Shown: positions 33,903 through 43,010 of the stretch, piece after piece
How positions within the stretch are numbered: position 1 is the first letter of the stretch
Layout of the letters: every line of letters begins with the position of its first letter
Assembly (NCBI GenBank): GCA_041395105.1
Contig: JAWLBB010000012.1
Location: forward strand, 30,928 to 94,927
Length of the DNA: 64,000 nucleotides
Reading direction: 5' to 3'
Source: Opitutaceae bacterium
GTDB lineage: Bacteria; Verrucomicrobiota; Verrucomicrobiia; Opitutales; Opitutaceae
Notes under the pieces: generated by a model
Told to the model about the DNA's origin: nothing
Databases searched by the model: none
The model's input: only the letters and a program-made list of their open reading frames with translations
Program-made: the position numbers and the translations under genes

Positions 33903-34998
33903 GGGCCCCGATGGCCACGTAACGCTGGTAATCCTTGCCGGCCGGCCGCACCTTCGGATTTTCGTAGCCCTCTTCCACCAGGTGCCTCTGCAGTTCAGTG
34001 TCGATTCCCTTGATCTGGCTGCCTCCCCCGGTGATGATGATGTTCTGGAGCATCTGCTCGATCGAGTCTCCCGAAGCCCGTGCGATCAGTGCCTTGGTCG
34101 CCTGAAGAACCCGGTGGAAGAGATCATTGCAGGCATTCCCGATGACATCGCCCAACTCGATTGTCCGGGCCTTGCCGCCGATGAGGACCTTGACGTCGAT
34201 CGGCTTGCGGCTGGCGCCCACGTAGGCGTGCTCCTCCTTGATGGAACGCACCTTGAGCAGAGAAAGGCCGCTTTCCGGATACTGTTGGTTGATGGCGGCG
34301 AGGATCTTCTCGTCGATCGAATCGCCGGCCAGGGGGAAACTGATCTGATCCTCGGCGGTCGGAAAGACCCCCTGGACAAGGCAGAGATCAGTCGAGCCCG
34401 CTCCGATATCCACAAAAAGAGAGTTGTTGACCGGGTCCACGTAGTTCGGCTGACCGACCCGGGCGTCATCACGGACTCCCAGGGCTGCGAGGAATGGCTC
34501 CGGAATGACGAGAATCCGGTCAAAGGAACCCGCCACGGCATAGCGGAGATCCTCCCGGGCCTGATGCCCCGCGTTGGCGGGAAGACCGATGACCGCCCGG
34601 ATCTCGGCGTCGCCCGACGGATCGACGAGCTGCCGGACATGGGCAACAAAGGTCTTTGCAGCCTCCCGCTCCTGGATGACGCCGTCACCAAGCGGATTGA
34701 CCAGCCGGACGTGCAGCTTGTTCTTGAGCGCTTCCTCGCCGAAGAGAACCACGGCGTTCCCCGGGATGATCCCGTTGATGATGCCTTCTTTCACGTACCC
34801 GACCACCGTGGGCACAATCTTGCCCAGCTGGATGTCGTCGGAATCGGCCGCACCCGTGATGATGCTCGACTTGTTGGTCCCGAAATCGAATCCCAGGACA
34901 ATGGGTTTGCCCGACGCCTTCCTGACGGTCTGCGGGGAGGGCGATGGTTTGGCGGAGGCGGCGGCCTCGCCGGCTTTGGCGGGTTCTGGTGTACTCAT
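33850..34998 (-). CDS. MreB/MamK-like bacterial actin
   Basis: A 382-aa protein from the ATG at 34998. After an Ala/Pro/Ser-rich leader (1-35) the actin fold starts with the phosphate-1 motif VLGFDFGTNKSSI; phosphate-2 is FVDIGAGSTDLCL, and the adenosine motif is IIITGGGSQIKG. The subdomain text GEEALKNKLHVRLVNPLGDGVI and AVIGLPANAGHQ resembles MamK, the magnetosome actin, more than MreB (the typical MreB RGGDxFD box is not seen). Other filament-forming actin-like proteins of this type place organelles or plasmids. No magnetosome genes are nearby. The ATG gives a normal length; the Dabb gene lies upstream on the same strand. Confidence 0.8.
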   Translation of the reverse strand: MSTPEPAKAGEAAASAKPSPSPQTVRKASGKPIVLGFDFGTNKSSIITGAADSDDIQLGKIVPTVVGYVKEGIINGIIPGNAVVLFGEEALKNKLHVRLVNPLGDGVIQEREAAKTFVAHVRQLVDPSGDAEIRAVIGLPANAGHQAREDLRYAVAGSFDRILVIPEPFLAALGVRDDARVGQPNYVDPVNNSLFVDIGAGSTDLCLVQGVFPTAEDQISFPLAGDSIDEKILAAINQQYPESGLSLLKVRSIKEEHAYVGASRKPIDVKVLIGGKARTIELGDVIGNACNDLFHRVLQATKALIARASGDSIEQMLQNIIITGGGSQIKGIDTELQRHLVEEGYENPKVRPAGKDYQRYVAIGALKAARSAREAQWQYVLS

Positions 34999-35138
34999 GG
35001 TGCAGTGACGGTTGCTTGTATGGTTTTGAGTTGGTTGGCCGGGCTGAAAGACCGGTCGCGAAAGCGGATTCGGCCGCCAGCTTGGGGAAAAGCGGCCCGG
35101 TTGCCAGCCTCTTTCCTGCCCGGATCGATCCGGCCGAC

Positions 35139-35441
35139 TCAGGCGCCGAAATCGTATACCACGAAGCGTTTGACGTGCGGTTTCACACATTCCTCGATGA
35201 AACGGACATGAAGGGGATGTGACTGATAAAGGTCCGCCGCCGCCTGGTTCTCAAAGGTCATCGAGATGGCCACCGCGAAACTGTCGTCGACCACGCCCCG
35301 CGGGCTCGGCACTGCCACGCCGCTGCGAAACTCCAGGACCCCGGGTATCGGCCCGAGAAGATCCCGCGCCCCGTCGGCGACTTTCCTGCGATTCTCCTCC
35401 ATGGGTTTGTCCGTCCAGAAGACGACTACGTGTGTGATCAT
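35139..35441 (-). CDS. Dabb (stress-response A/B barrel) domain protein
   Basis: A 100-aa protein starting MITHVVVFWTDKPMEENRRKV, with PGVLEFRSGV and FAVAISMTFENQAAADLYQSHPLHVRFI, the pattern of the small dimeric ferredoxin-like Dabb fold. It ends VVYDFGA. The family has no single known activity. The upstream in-frame stretch (to 35591) reads into the neighbouring acetyltransferase promoter and is not likely coding. It lies upstream of the actin-like gene on the same strand. Confidence 0.85.
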   Translation of the reverse strand: MITHVVVFWTDKPMEENRRKVADGARDLLGPIPGVLEFRSGVAVPSPRGVVDDSFAVAISMTFENQAAADLYQSHPLHVRFIEECVKPHVKRFVVYDFGA

Positions 35442-35580
35442 GCCCCACTCTGACGAACCCGGCAGCCCGGTGGCAAGCGCGTCGTCCGCGGATGCCTGCT
35501 CCCTTCGACCGGCTCCAGGCTCCGGCCCCGGTGCCCGATTCAGGGTTGGCAGCCGGCTCCCGGGTCCGCAGATTGGGGTC

Positions 35581-36048
35581 ATGGTGACCATCCGACCGGC
35601 TCAGCCGACTGATATTCCCCGTCTTGTGGACTTCAATCGGGCCCTCGCCCTCGAAACCGAGGGCCACGAACTGGCGGAAGCCACCCTTGAGCGCGGAGTC
35701 CGCCGATTGATCGAAAGGCCGGAGTACGGTTTCTATACCGTGGCAACCCGACCCGACGATCCCAGCGAGGTGATCGGATGCACCCTGATCACCTTCGAGT
35801 GGAGTGACTGGCGGGACGGCCTTATCTGGTGGATCCAGAGCGTCTACGTGGAGAAGGAATGGCGGGGCCGGGGCGTCTTTCGTGCCCTTCTCGATCACCT
35901 TGAAAAGCGGGGCCGGCAGGATCCCGAGGTCCGCGGCCTCCGGCTTTATGTCGAGGATGAGAACCATCAGGCCCACCGGACCTATGACCGGCTCGGGCTC
36001 CACTCCGCCCGCTACACCGTCCGGCAAAAGCTCTTCGATCCCGGGTGA
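35581..36048 (+). CDS. GNAT-family N-acetyltransferase
   Basis: A 155-aa protein from the ATG at 35581 (MVTIRPAQPTDIPRL). Acetyl-CoA binding follows from WWIQSVYVEKEWRGRGVFRALLDHL (residues about 80-105, R-G-x-G type loop), and the C-terminal DENHQAHRTYDRLGL is typical. The substrate is unknown. It precedes the ABC cassette by 131 bp; not clearly in the same transcript. Confidence 0.85.
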   Translation: MVTIRPAQPTDIPRLVDFNRALALETEGHELAEATLERGVRRLIERPEYGFYTVATRPDDPSEVIGCTLITFEWSDWRDGLIWWIQSVYVEKEWRGRGVFRALLDHLEKRGRQDPEVRGLRLYVEDENHQAHRTYDRLGLHSARYTVRQKLFDPG

Positions 36049-36179
36049 TTCTCACGGAAGCCCCGAAAAAGCCGCAACTTTTCCGTTTCCACTCGTGTAA
36101 TGAACCCGGACTCTCTCCGGTCGACCGTACTTGCCCGGCGCTACTGCCAACGCTAGACCTGGACAATCGAGCTCCCCCC

Positions 36180-37103
36180 ATGGACTCCCCGATCATCGAA
36201 ACCAAAGGACTGACGAAACGCTTCGGCAATGTCGTCGCCCTCGATCGGGTGGACCTGGCCGTTCAACCGGGCCGGATCGGCCTGCTCGGTCCCAACGGGG
36301 CCGGCAAGACCACCCTGATCAAATGCCTCCTCCAGCTCGAAAACATCACCGAGGGATCGGCCCGGCTGCTCGGCTTCGAGGTGGGATCGGACGGCCGCGA
36401 GGCCCGGACCCGCGCCGGCTACGCGCCCGAGATCGACTGCCACATACCCGGCATGGCCGGTTGCGAGTATGTCACTTATTGCGCCCAGCTGAGTGGGCTG
36501 CCGTTTGCCGATGCCCGCCAACGGGCCCACGAGATGCTCGATTTCGTCGGCATGGGTCAGGAACGCTACCGACAGATCGATTCCTATTCGACCGGAATGC
36601 GCCAACGCGTCAAACTCGCTCAGGCCATCGTTCATGACCCCCAGCTCCTCTTCCTCGACGAGCCGACCAACGGTCTCGACCCCAAGGGACAGGAGAAAAT
36701 GCTCGAACTGATTCATGAACTGGGCACCCGCCACGGCATGAGCATCGTCTTCTCCTCCCACCTGCTCCATGAGGTCGAGCAGGTCTGTGAGCAGATCATC
36801 ATCATCGGCAAGGGGCGCGTCCTCGTCCACGACGCCCTCCAGAAACTGCGTGAACAGAGGGAGGGGGCCGCCGAAATTTCCCTGGCCGGCCGGCAGGAAG
36901 AGACTCTGGCCGCCTTCCGGGCGCGGGACTGGCCCTGCCAGACCCTGATCAATGGGAATCTGCGGGTTGAACACCATTCCGACTCCCTCAACCCCATCCT
37001 TGAGGTCCTTCGGGAAATCGGAGTCACCCCCATCGAAATGATTCCCAGTCCCAACGCGCTTCAGGAACATTTCATCGAGGCTCTGAAGACGGCCGGATCA
37101 TGA
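36180..37103 (+). CDS. ABC transporter ATP-binding protein (first ATPase of cassette)
   Basis: A 307-aa ATPase. Walker A GPNGAGKTT at about 38-46, signature SYSTGMRQRVKLAQA, Walker B LLFLDEPTNGLD, and switch His in FSSHLL. The C-terminal extension (about 220-307) is typical of ATPases of ABC-2 exporters or of multi-drug, lantibiotic or Na+ type. The start at 36180 is the ATG before DSPIIETKGLTKRFG. Its last codons overlap the permease gene by 4 nt (ATGA), as do the next two junctions. Confidence 0.9.
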   Translation: MDSPIIETKGLTKRFGNVVALDRVDLAVQPGRIGLLGPNGAGKTTLIKCLLQLENITEGSARLLGFEVGSDGREARTRAGYAPEIDCHIPGMAGCEYVTYCAQLSGLPFADARQRAHEMLDFVGMGQERYRQIDSYSTGMRQRVKLAQAIVHDPQLLFLDEPTNGLDPKGQEKMLELIHELGTRHGMSIVFSSHLLHEVEQVCEQIIIIGKGRVLVHDALQKLREQREGAAEISLAGRQEETLAAFRARDWPCQTLINGNLRVEHHSDSLNPILEVLREIGVTPIEMIPSPNALQEHFIEALKTAGS

Positions 37104-38101
37104 GCCCCTCGCTTCTCGACGTCGGCTACCGACACTGGAACGGCACCGTCCGGCCGGTCTGGGCCCGTCGTGCCACCGTCGCCGGCCATACCCTGCGATC
37201 CTGCCTTCACGGCCGGTTCATCCGCTTCCTCCTCGGCATCTCCTGGGTGCTCAGTCTCGCCACCGTCGCCGCTTATTTCGCGATCGGCCAGATCCTCGTC
37301 CCCGATGGCCTCCTCCAACCCCTGATCAATCTCCTCCCCGGTCGCGGCCGGCAGGTGGTGGACGGCGTCTCCGCCTGGCTCGCCCTCTATCCCGATATCA
37401 CCGTTCGCGCGGTCGCCGGTTTTCTTCTCCTCCATCTCTCCGGTCTGCTGAAAACCATTTCCTTCCTCATCATCACCATCACCCTTCCACGCCTGATCAC
37501 CCGGGACCTGGCCAGCAATGCCATCATTGTCTACTCCTCCCGGGCCATCAGCCGGCTCGACTACCTCCTGGGAAAACTGCTCGGGCTTCTCGGCGTGCTT
37601 TCCCTCTGCTGGCTGGGACCCGTCATTGCTGTCTGGATACTTGGCAACGTCGTCGCCCCGGATTGGGCCTTCTTCTGGCACTCCCGCAGCGGCCTCGGCC
37701 ATGCCCTCATCGCCATCATCCCCGCAATGACCGCTACCGCGCTCGTTGTCCTGGCCATCTCCGCCCTCTCATCGAACGGCCGGGTCACCGTCGCGACCTG
37801 GCTTGGCTTCTGGCTTCTGCCCGTGGCCCTCGTACCCCTCGCCCGACTGACCCGACCCTGGCTGGCCTACCTGAGCTTCAGCCACGATGTCGAGCAATGG
37901 TCGCTCGCTGTCTTCCTGCCCTACCGCGACTTCGCCCGGGCCCGCGATTCCCTGCCCTTCTTCAATATTGTGTTCGGCGGCGTCGATTCATCGGCCATCC
38001 AGTCGTGGGGCGAGGTTCCCCTGCTCGCGCCGGGCATCGGCCTGCTCCTGGCCGCGACGCTCGCCATCCTCATTCTCTTCCGGAGGATCCGGACCCGATG
38101 A
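37100..38101 (+). CDS. ABC-2 type membrane permease (first)
   Basis: A 333-aa protein with six or so hydrophobic segments (first at about 35-55, then 100-125, 155-175, 200-225, 235-250 and the C-terminal LLLAATLAILILF). The middle contains ITRDLASNAIIVYSSRAISR, similar to ABC-2 permeases of export systems. It overlaps the ATPase genes on both sides by 4 nt, so all are surely one transcript. The substrate is not deducible. Confidence 0.8.
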   Translation: MSPSLLDVGYRHWNGTVRPVWARRATVAGHTLRSCLHGRFIRFLLGISWVLSLATVAAYFAIGQILVPDGLLQPLINLLPGRGRQVVDGVSAWLALYPDITVRAVAGFLLLHLSGLLKTISFLIITITLPRLITRDLASNAIIVYSSRAISRLDYLLGKLLGLLGVLSLCWLGPVIAVWILGNVVAPDWAFFWHSRSGLGHALIAIIPAMTATALVVLAISALSSNGRVTVATWLGFWLLPVALVPLARLTRPWLAYLSFSHDVEQWSLAVFLPYRDFARARDSLPFFNIVFGGVDSSAIQSWGEVPLLAPGIGLLLAATLAILILFRRIRTR

Positions 38102-39024
38102 ATGCCGTCATCCAGGCCGAGAACCTCAGCCGCTTCTACGGCATCGTCATGGGGCTGAACAATATCTCCTTCGCGATCGAACCCGGCCTGACCGGACTGG
38201 TCGGACCGAACGGGGCCGGCAAGACCACCCTCATCCGCCTCGTCACCGGGCAGATCCGTCCCAGTTCCGGCCGGCTGCACGTCTTCGGGCGCCCCCCGTG
38301 GGACCGGCCGGAGATCCTCGGCCGAATCGGTTACTGCCCTGAAGGCGACGCCCTGCATGGAGGTCTCACCCCGATCGACTGGCTCGTCGCGCTCGGCGGC
38401 CTCTCCGGCCTCGACCGAGCGAGCGCCCGGAGACGGGCGGAAGCAACCCTCGACCAGGTCGGCCTTGAACCGCTCCATCGCGGAAAACTCATCGCGGGTT
38501 TCTCCAAGGGGATGAAACAGAGGGTCAAACTGGCCCAGGCCCTGCTCCACCGGCCCGACCTCCTTGTCCTCGACGAACCGATGAACGGCCTCGACCCGAT
38601 GGGCCGGCGGGAGATCGGCGACCTGCTCCGGGAGGAAGCGGCCCGCGGGGTTCACATCCTCGTCTCCAGCCACATCCTGCCCGAGCTCGAATCCCTCTGC
38701 GGACGACTTGTATTGATGAATTGGGGGCGCGTCCTCGCAGCCGGCAGCCGGCAAAGCATCCGCAATGAGCTGCAGACCTGGTCCGAGCGCGTCACCGTGC
38801 GCTGCGACCAGCCCGGCGCCCTCGCCCGCTCCCTTCTGCAACGCGGGCTCATCCGGGGATTCGAAATCGGGTCGGGCGGCGATTCGGTCTCCCTCGTTCT
38901 CGAACGGCCGGCCGAGTTTTACGACCAGCTCAACGATGCCCTCCTCGAAAGCGGAACCGCCATCCGGGAGGTCCGCAGCGAGACCCGCTCCCTCCACCAG
39001 ATCTTCGAGCGCATGACCCGATGA
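38098..39024 (+). CDS. ABC transporter ATP-binding protein (second ATPase of cassette)
   Basis: A 308-aa ATPase: Walker A GPNGAGKTT, signature GFSKGMKQRVKLAQ, Walker B LLVLDEPMNGLDP, and switch His in SSHIL. The C-terminal domain (about 215-308) is unlike that of the first ATPase apart from length. The start at 38098 overlaps the permease stop by 4 nt. Together the cassette has two ATPases and two permeases, either a heteromeric exporter or two paired exporters. Confidence 0.9.
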   Translation: MNAVIQAENLSRFYGIVMGLNNISFAIEPGLTGLVGPNGAGKTTLIRLVTGQIRPSSGRLHVFGRPPWDRPEILGRIGYCPEGDALHGGLTPIDWLVALGGLSGLDRASARRRAEATLDQVGLEPLHRGKLIAGFSKGMKQRVKLAQALLHRPDLLVLDEPMNGLDPMGRREIGDLLREEAARGVHILVSSHILPELESLCGRLVLMNWGRVLAAGSRQSIRNELQTWSERVTVRCDQPGALARSLLQRGLIRGFEIGSGGDSVSLVLERPAEFYDQLNDALLESGTAIREVRSETRSLHQIFERMTR

Positions 39025-39824
39025 AGCCCGCCGCCGAGACCCCAGCCCCACCCGCAGCCCAAACCGTCGGGACGGCCCCGATCGCGCCCGCCTTCGCCGG
39101 TATCTGGACGCTCGTCTGGAAATCGCGGGGCAGCCGCCGCCATTGGCCAAAGATCCTCGGCCTCCACCTCGGCCTTCCGGCCATCATCCTGCTCACCGGT
39201 GGACCGGATCGGATCGGGTCCTACCTTCAGGTCATCCTCAAGCTCCAACTGATGCTGGCGATGCCCCTGGTCTGCCTGGTCAACATGGCGGCTCCCATCC
39301 GTGACGAAGCCGCGGAAGGCACCCTGTGCTTCCTCTCGGTCCGTCCAATCAGGCGCGGAGTGTTCTTTCTGCTGCTTCATGCCGCCCACCTGCTCTGGCT
39401 GGAAATCCATTTCCTTTTCTCCGGCTTGCTTCTGCTCGGGGTGGGCTTCTGGCTGGAAGTCCCCGGACTGAGTCACCTGGTCGTCCCCCTGCTCCTCGCC
39501 CAGGCGGCCGGCGTTTTCGCGTTTTCCGGATTGAGTGCATTCCTCGGCCTGCTGACCCGCCGCTATCTCATCCTCGGCCTGCTTTACGGGGCAATTGTCG
39601 AAGTCGGCATCGGCGGTATCCCCACCAATATCAACGCCCTCTCCCTTGGCCATCACGTCCGGGTCATCGTCAGCGCCTTCCAGCCGGCCGGGGACCTGCT
39701 GAGGGCCAACCAGGGACAGGTCGGCCTTTCCCTCCTCGTTCTTCTGCTGGTGGGCCTGATCACGGCGGGGGCCGCTTCTCTCCTCTATTCGGCCCGGGAG
39801 GTTCCTCCCGGCCCGGAGGCCTGA
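39021..39824 (+). CDS. ABC-2 type membrane permease (second)
   Basis: A 267-aa membrane protein that starts with an Ala/Pro-rich cytoplasmic stretch, then about six TM segments. The text ILKLQLMLAMPLVCLVNMAAPIRDEAAEGTLCFLSVRPIRRGVFF is typical of ABC-2 permeases (the EAAEGTL motif). The 4-nt overlap with the second ATPase links it to the cassette. It ends 101 bp before the secreted protein at 39926. Confidence 0.8.
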   Translation: MKPAAETPAPPAAQTVGTAPIAPAFAGIWTLVWKSRGSRRHWPKILGLHLGLPAIILLTGGPDRIGSYLQVILKLQLMLAMPLVCLVNMAAPIRDEAAEGTLCFLSVRPIRRGVFFLLLHAAHLLWLEIHFLFSGLLLLGVGFWLEVPGLSHLVVPLLLAQAAGVFAFSGLSAFLGLLTRRYLILGLLYGAIVEVGIGGIPTNINALSLGHHVRVIVSAFQPAGDLLRANQGQVGLSLLVLLLVGLITAGAASLLYSAREVPPGPEA

Positions 39825-39925
39825 CCATGGACCGTATCCTCGATCGCGTGAAGTCTTCGGCACAATCCTGTAACCTCCCGGCCCCGGGAAGCGAATACCC
39901 GGATACACGTTCACCCCTGTCTCCC

Positions 39926-40954
39926 ATGAAAACACTCACCTCCATTCTCGCCATCACCTCGGTCCTGGCCACCAGCCTTCCGGCCGAAAGCGTCCCTACC
40001 GAGACCATTTCGAAACAGGCGAAGTGGCTGATTCATCTCAACCTCGACGCCTTCCGCGACACCGCCATCGGTGCCGCTCTCTTCGAATCCGTGATCAAAC
40101 CTAAGGCCGGGGAAACCCCGATGGGGTTCCGGATCAAGACCGAGGACATCTACCAGGGCATTCACGCCATCACCGCCTACGGCAACAGCTACCAGATCGA
40201 CCAACAGTCGATCGGCGTCCTTCTCATCCGGACCGAGGCCAATCTCCGCTCGATCCTTGAAGCCGCCCTGATTCAGCAGGAAGCCGCCGGAGCGGAGGGA
40301 GCCGAGGTCAAAACCATCCAGACCGAGCCCTACCCGATCTACTCCGTCGCCGGCGGGCTTTTCGGCGCCGTCCTTCCCAGTAATGTCGTGGTCGTGAGCA
40401 AGTCCCTCGAACAACTGACCGCGGCCGTCGACGTGGTCGAGAACCGCTCCCCCGGACTCGATGAACGCAAGGGCGGCTTCCCGGGACTGAAGGGGGATGA
40501 CCAGTCCTTCTTCCTTCTCGCGACCGCGGAAGGTTTCAATGAATCCAACATGATCCCGCCCCAGGCCCGCGTGCTCCAGCTCGCGGAATCCGCCCGCCTC
40601 GCCCTCGGTGAGATCAAGGACCGGATCGCCCTCAACCTGACCCTCGGAGCCCGCGACGAAACCACCCGCACCCAGCTCCAGAAGATCGTCGAAGGCCTTC
40701 TCGCCCTCGTCTCCCTCGGTCAACTCGACAACCAGGACCTCTCCGAAATCGTCTCCAGTACCGAGGTCATGAGCGACGGGAATGACGTTTCCGTCGGCAT
40801 CAGCTATCCGGTTGACCGGGTCCTCGCTCTGGTTCAGAATTCCATCCGTCCACCCGCGGCGCCTCATCATATCCACGAACCCTCCGTCGAGATCAGTGGA
40901 GACAACGTCAAGATCCAGAGTGGCGAGACCACGATCGAGATAAAGAACCCTTGA
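39926..40954 (+). CDS. Secreted protein of unknown function downstream of the ABC cassette
   Basis: A 342-aa protein with a signal peptide (MKTLTSILAITSVLATSLPAES). The mature part reads as a substrate-like or regulatory periplasmic protein: VIKPKAGETPMGFRIKTEDIYQG, VVVVSKSLEQLTAAVDVVENRSPG, then a helical region and a C-terminal EISGDNVKIQSGETTIEIKN. The early KQAKWLIHLNLDAFRDTAIG resembles DUF-type periplasmic proteins found in planctomycetes and Verrucomicrobiota. It is followed at once (1 bp) by the ECF sigma gene and is probably in the same transcript. Function is not known. Confidence 0.75.
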   Translation: MKTLTSILAITSVLATSLPAESVPTETISKQAKWLIHLNLDAFRDTAIGAALFESVIKPKAGETPMGFRIKTEDIYQGIHAITAYGNSYQIDQQSIGVLLIRTEANLRSILEAALIQQEAAGAEGAEVKTIQTEPYPIYSVAGGLFGAVLPSNVVVVSKSLEQLTAAVDVVENRSPGLDERKGGFPGLKGDDQSFFLLATAEGFNESNMIPPQARVLQLAESARLALGEIKDRIALNLTLGARDETTRTQLQKIVEGLLALVSLGQLDNQDLSEIVSSTEVMSDGNDVSVGISYPVDRVLALVQNSIRPPAAPHHIHEPSVEISGDNVKIQSGETTIEIKNP

Positions 40955-40955
40955 A

Positions 40956-41522
40956 GTGGCCGGAACCGCCCAACAGGTCGAAAGCAGCGAAGAACTGGCG
41001 GAACGCTGCCAGGACGGCGACACCCGTGCCTATGCCACCTTGCTCGAACAATTCGGACCCAGGATTTTCGGCTTTCTTCTCAACCGCATCGGCAACGCCC
41101 ACGACGCCGAGGACCTGACCCAGGAGGTTTTCGTGAAGGCCTACCGCAATATCCACAGATTCGATACGACCCGCCCCTTTGGGCCGTGGCTCTTCACCAT
41201 CGCCCGCCGGACCGCCGCCACCTTCCACCGCCGGAGGAAGCCGACCGAGATCCTCGCTGAAGATACCGTCTCGGATGAAGCCGGCCCGCAGAATCGGGCC
41301 GAGAGCGAGGATGACTGCAGGCGGATCTGGGCCTTCGCCCGCACCCTGCGCCCACGCCATTTCGAAGTCCTCTGGCTCCGCTACCGGGAGGACTTCACCA
41401 TCCCCCAGGTCGCCGAAAGCCTCGGGATCACCCTGCTCAACACCAAAGTCCTGCTCCACCGCGCCCGCGCCGAACTCGCCCGCAAACTCGAGGCCGCAGG
41501 ATTCTACCATTCATCGCCATGA
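40956..41522 (+). CDS. RNA polymerase ECF sigma factor
   Basis: A 188-aa sigma-70 family protein. Region 2 (about 25-90: DAEDLTQEVFVKAYRNIHRFD, FGPWLFTIARRTAATFHRRR) and region 4 (about 130-180: VLWLRYREDFTIPQVAESLG, TKVLLHRARAELARKL) are present; no extra C-terminal domain. The start is a GTG at 40956, one base after the stop of the upstream gene. The 3' end overlaps the anti-sigma gene by 4 nt. It probably directs a set of genes for surface or stress functions, with the ABC cassette a possible target or sensor; this is inference. Confidence 0.88.
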   Translation: MAGTAQQVESSEELAERCQDGDTRAYATLLEQFGPRIFGFLLNRIGNAHDAEDLTQEVFVKAYRNIHRFDTTRPFGPWLFTIARRTAATFHRRRKPTEILAEDTVSDEAGPQNRAESEDDCRRIWAFARTLRPRHFEVLWLRYREDFTIPQVAESLGITLLNTKVLLHRARAELARKLEAAGFYHSSP

Positions 41523-42073
41523 TCTGTTTCACAAGACGATCGAAGATTTCATCCGCCATCGAGTCCGGCCAGGACCTCCCGGATGATCTGGCCGCCCATC
41601 TCGAAGTCTGCCCGTCCTGCCGCCGGTTCTTCGAACGACAGCGCGATCTCGTGAATCGCCTCCGGATTCCTGTCTCCGATTCGGCCCAGTACCCGGCAGG
41701 CCTCACCGCCGCCATCATGCGGGCCATCCAGCAACCGGAGGCTACCCGGACCAGTCGACCAGGTGAACGCCGACGGATTTCCCCCTGGCTGGCCCCCCTT
41801 TCCTTTGCCTCGGTCGCCCTCGCCGCCGCTCTCTTCCTGATTTTCCGGGAACCCGTTTCCAACCCGCCCGCCGTGGCCGACCTGGAAAGACCGATTTCGG
41901 CCGAAGTGGTCGCCGAAGAGACGGCACCGGCCGACTACATCCGAAGCTGGAGTGTCGCCATCAATCAACCGCTCGACACGGAACTCGACAGTGTGGTCGC
42001 CGATGCCCGTTCCGCCGTCCGCTTCCTCGCGGTCAATTTCCTGCCGGACTCCGAGAACACGGAGAGCCTTTGA
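41519..42073 (+). CDS. Zinc-binding anti-sigma factor
   Basis: A 184-aa single-pass membrane protein. The N-terminal zinc-finger anti-sigma motif is visible as Cys3 and H-x3-C-x2-C (His27, Cys31, Cys34 in HLEVCPSCRRF). One TM segment (about 90-110, WLAPLSFASVALAAALFLIF) is followed by a 70-aa periplasmic end. It starts inside the sigma gene (ATGA overlap), the usual arrangement for coupled sigma/anti-sigma pairs. Confidence 0.85.
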   Translation: MICFTRRSKISSAIESGQDLPDDLAAHLEVCPSCRRFFERQRDLVNRLRIPVSDSAQYPAGLTAAIMRAIQQPEATRTSRPGERRRISPWLAPLSFASVALAAALFLIFREPVSNPPAVADLERPISAEVVAEETAPADYIRSWSVAINQPLDTELDSVVADARSAVRFLAVNFLPDSENTESL

Positions 42074-42088
42074 CCCCGGCCGGACGGG

Positions 42089-42958
42089 CTATCCGATGGT
42101 CAACATCTCCGCCTCGCTCAGGCGCCGGCCCACTGACCCGACAATCCTCGACAGCCCGTCTTCATCGAGGTCGGCGAGCTTGACCAGATAGGGATCCGGT
42201 CCCTCCCGGGCTGCGGTGCCCGTCCCGGCGCACTGACGGTTGCGGATCCAGAGCGCGAGGCCGAGCAGACAGGCCAGTCTGGGCACGTTGGGGGAGCGGG
42301 TGGGTGAGAGCTGGTAGCGGACGGCCTCGGTCATCGCGTCAGGAAATCCCCATAGCTCCAGCAAGGCCGCACCGACCTCAGCATGGTCGCATCCAAATCG
42401 CCGGCGTTCCCGCTCATCCAGGCCGGGCTCAAAGGGATTCCCCAACACAAGACGCTCAGGGCCTTCCGACTCGATTTCCTGGCTGACGAGTACCATTCCG
42501 ACGGCGTGCAGCAAACCCGAGGTGTAGGCGGTATCTTCGCTTCGGTGTGTATGACTGGCCAATTCCTCCATCGCAAAGGCGCCCGCCAGGGAGGCGCGCC
42601 AGAGTGCACCCGGCGCCAGGCCGTAACAATGCAGCGGCCGGGCCAGAAGACGCCGGGCGACCGACTCCATGAGCAGGCGGCTGACCTCCCGGTATCCGAT
42701 CCGGGCGACGGCCTCGTCCATACTGCCGATCCGGTTGCCTCTGGCGTGGACAACGCTGTTGGCCCGCTGGAGAATCCGGCCGGTCAGCCCGGGATCCAAC
42801 TTGATCATGCCGAGGATCTCATCGGTGTTGGAATCGGGATTTCCCAGGAACTGTTGCAGCCTCGGCAGGAGCGGTCCCTGAACCGGAAGATTCACCCCCC
42901 GGGCAAGGATCGAATCCAGTCGATTGGCACTCTCACCGCGGCTTTCGGTCATCCCCAT
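42089..42958 (-). CDS. HDOD-domain protein
   Basis: A 289-aa protein with an HDOD (HD-related output) fold: LPVQGPLLPRLQQFLG, DEILGMIKLDPGLTGRILQRANS, AVARIGYREVSRLLMESVA, AYTSGLLHAVGMVLV and FGCDHAEVGAALLELWGFP. The usual HD metal residues are not conserved (GLLHAVG in place of HDxG), so it is a non-catalytic regulator, as HDOD proteins normally are. They act in signalling tied to cyclic dinucleotides or two-component systems. It is convergent with the anti-sigma gene. Confidence 0.8.
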   Translation of the reverse strand: MGMTESRGESANRLDSILARGVNLPVQGPLLPRLQQFLGNPDSNTDEILGMIKLDPGLTGRILQRANSVVHARGNRIGSMDEAVARIGYREVSRLLMESVARRLLARPLHCYGLAPGALWRASLAGAFAMEELASHTHRSEDTAYTSGLLHAVGMVLVSQEIESEGPERLVLGNPFEPGLDERERRRFGCDHAEVGAALLELWGFPDAMTEAVRYQLSPTRSPNVPRLACLLGLALWIRNRQCAGTGTAAREGPDPYLVKLADLDEDGLSRIVGSVGRRLSEAEMLTIG

Positions 42959-43010
42959 CTGGAATCATCCAACGGCATTCCCGATCGAAGATGAAGACCG
43001 CCTGTGAGAC

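Noticed and set aside
33982..35211. A 409-codon plus-strand frame over the actin-like gene
   Set aside because: Antisense to an actin-fold protein with conserved ATP motifs; no family character of its own.
37921..39150. A 409-codon minus-strand frame over the second ATPase
   Set aside because: Antisense to Walker A/B-bearing ABC protein.
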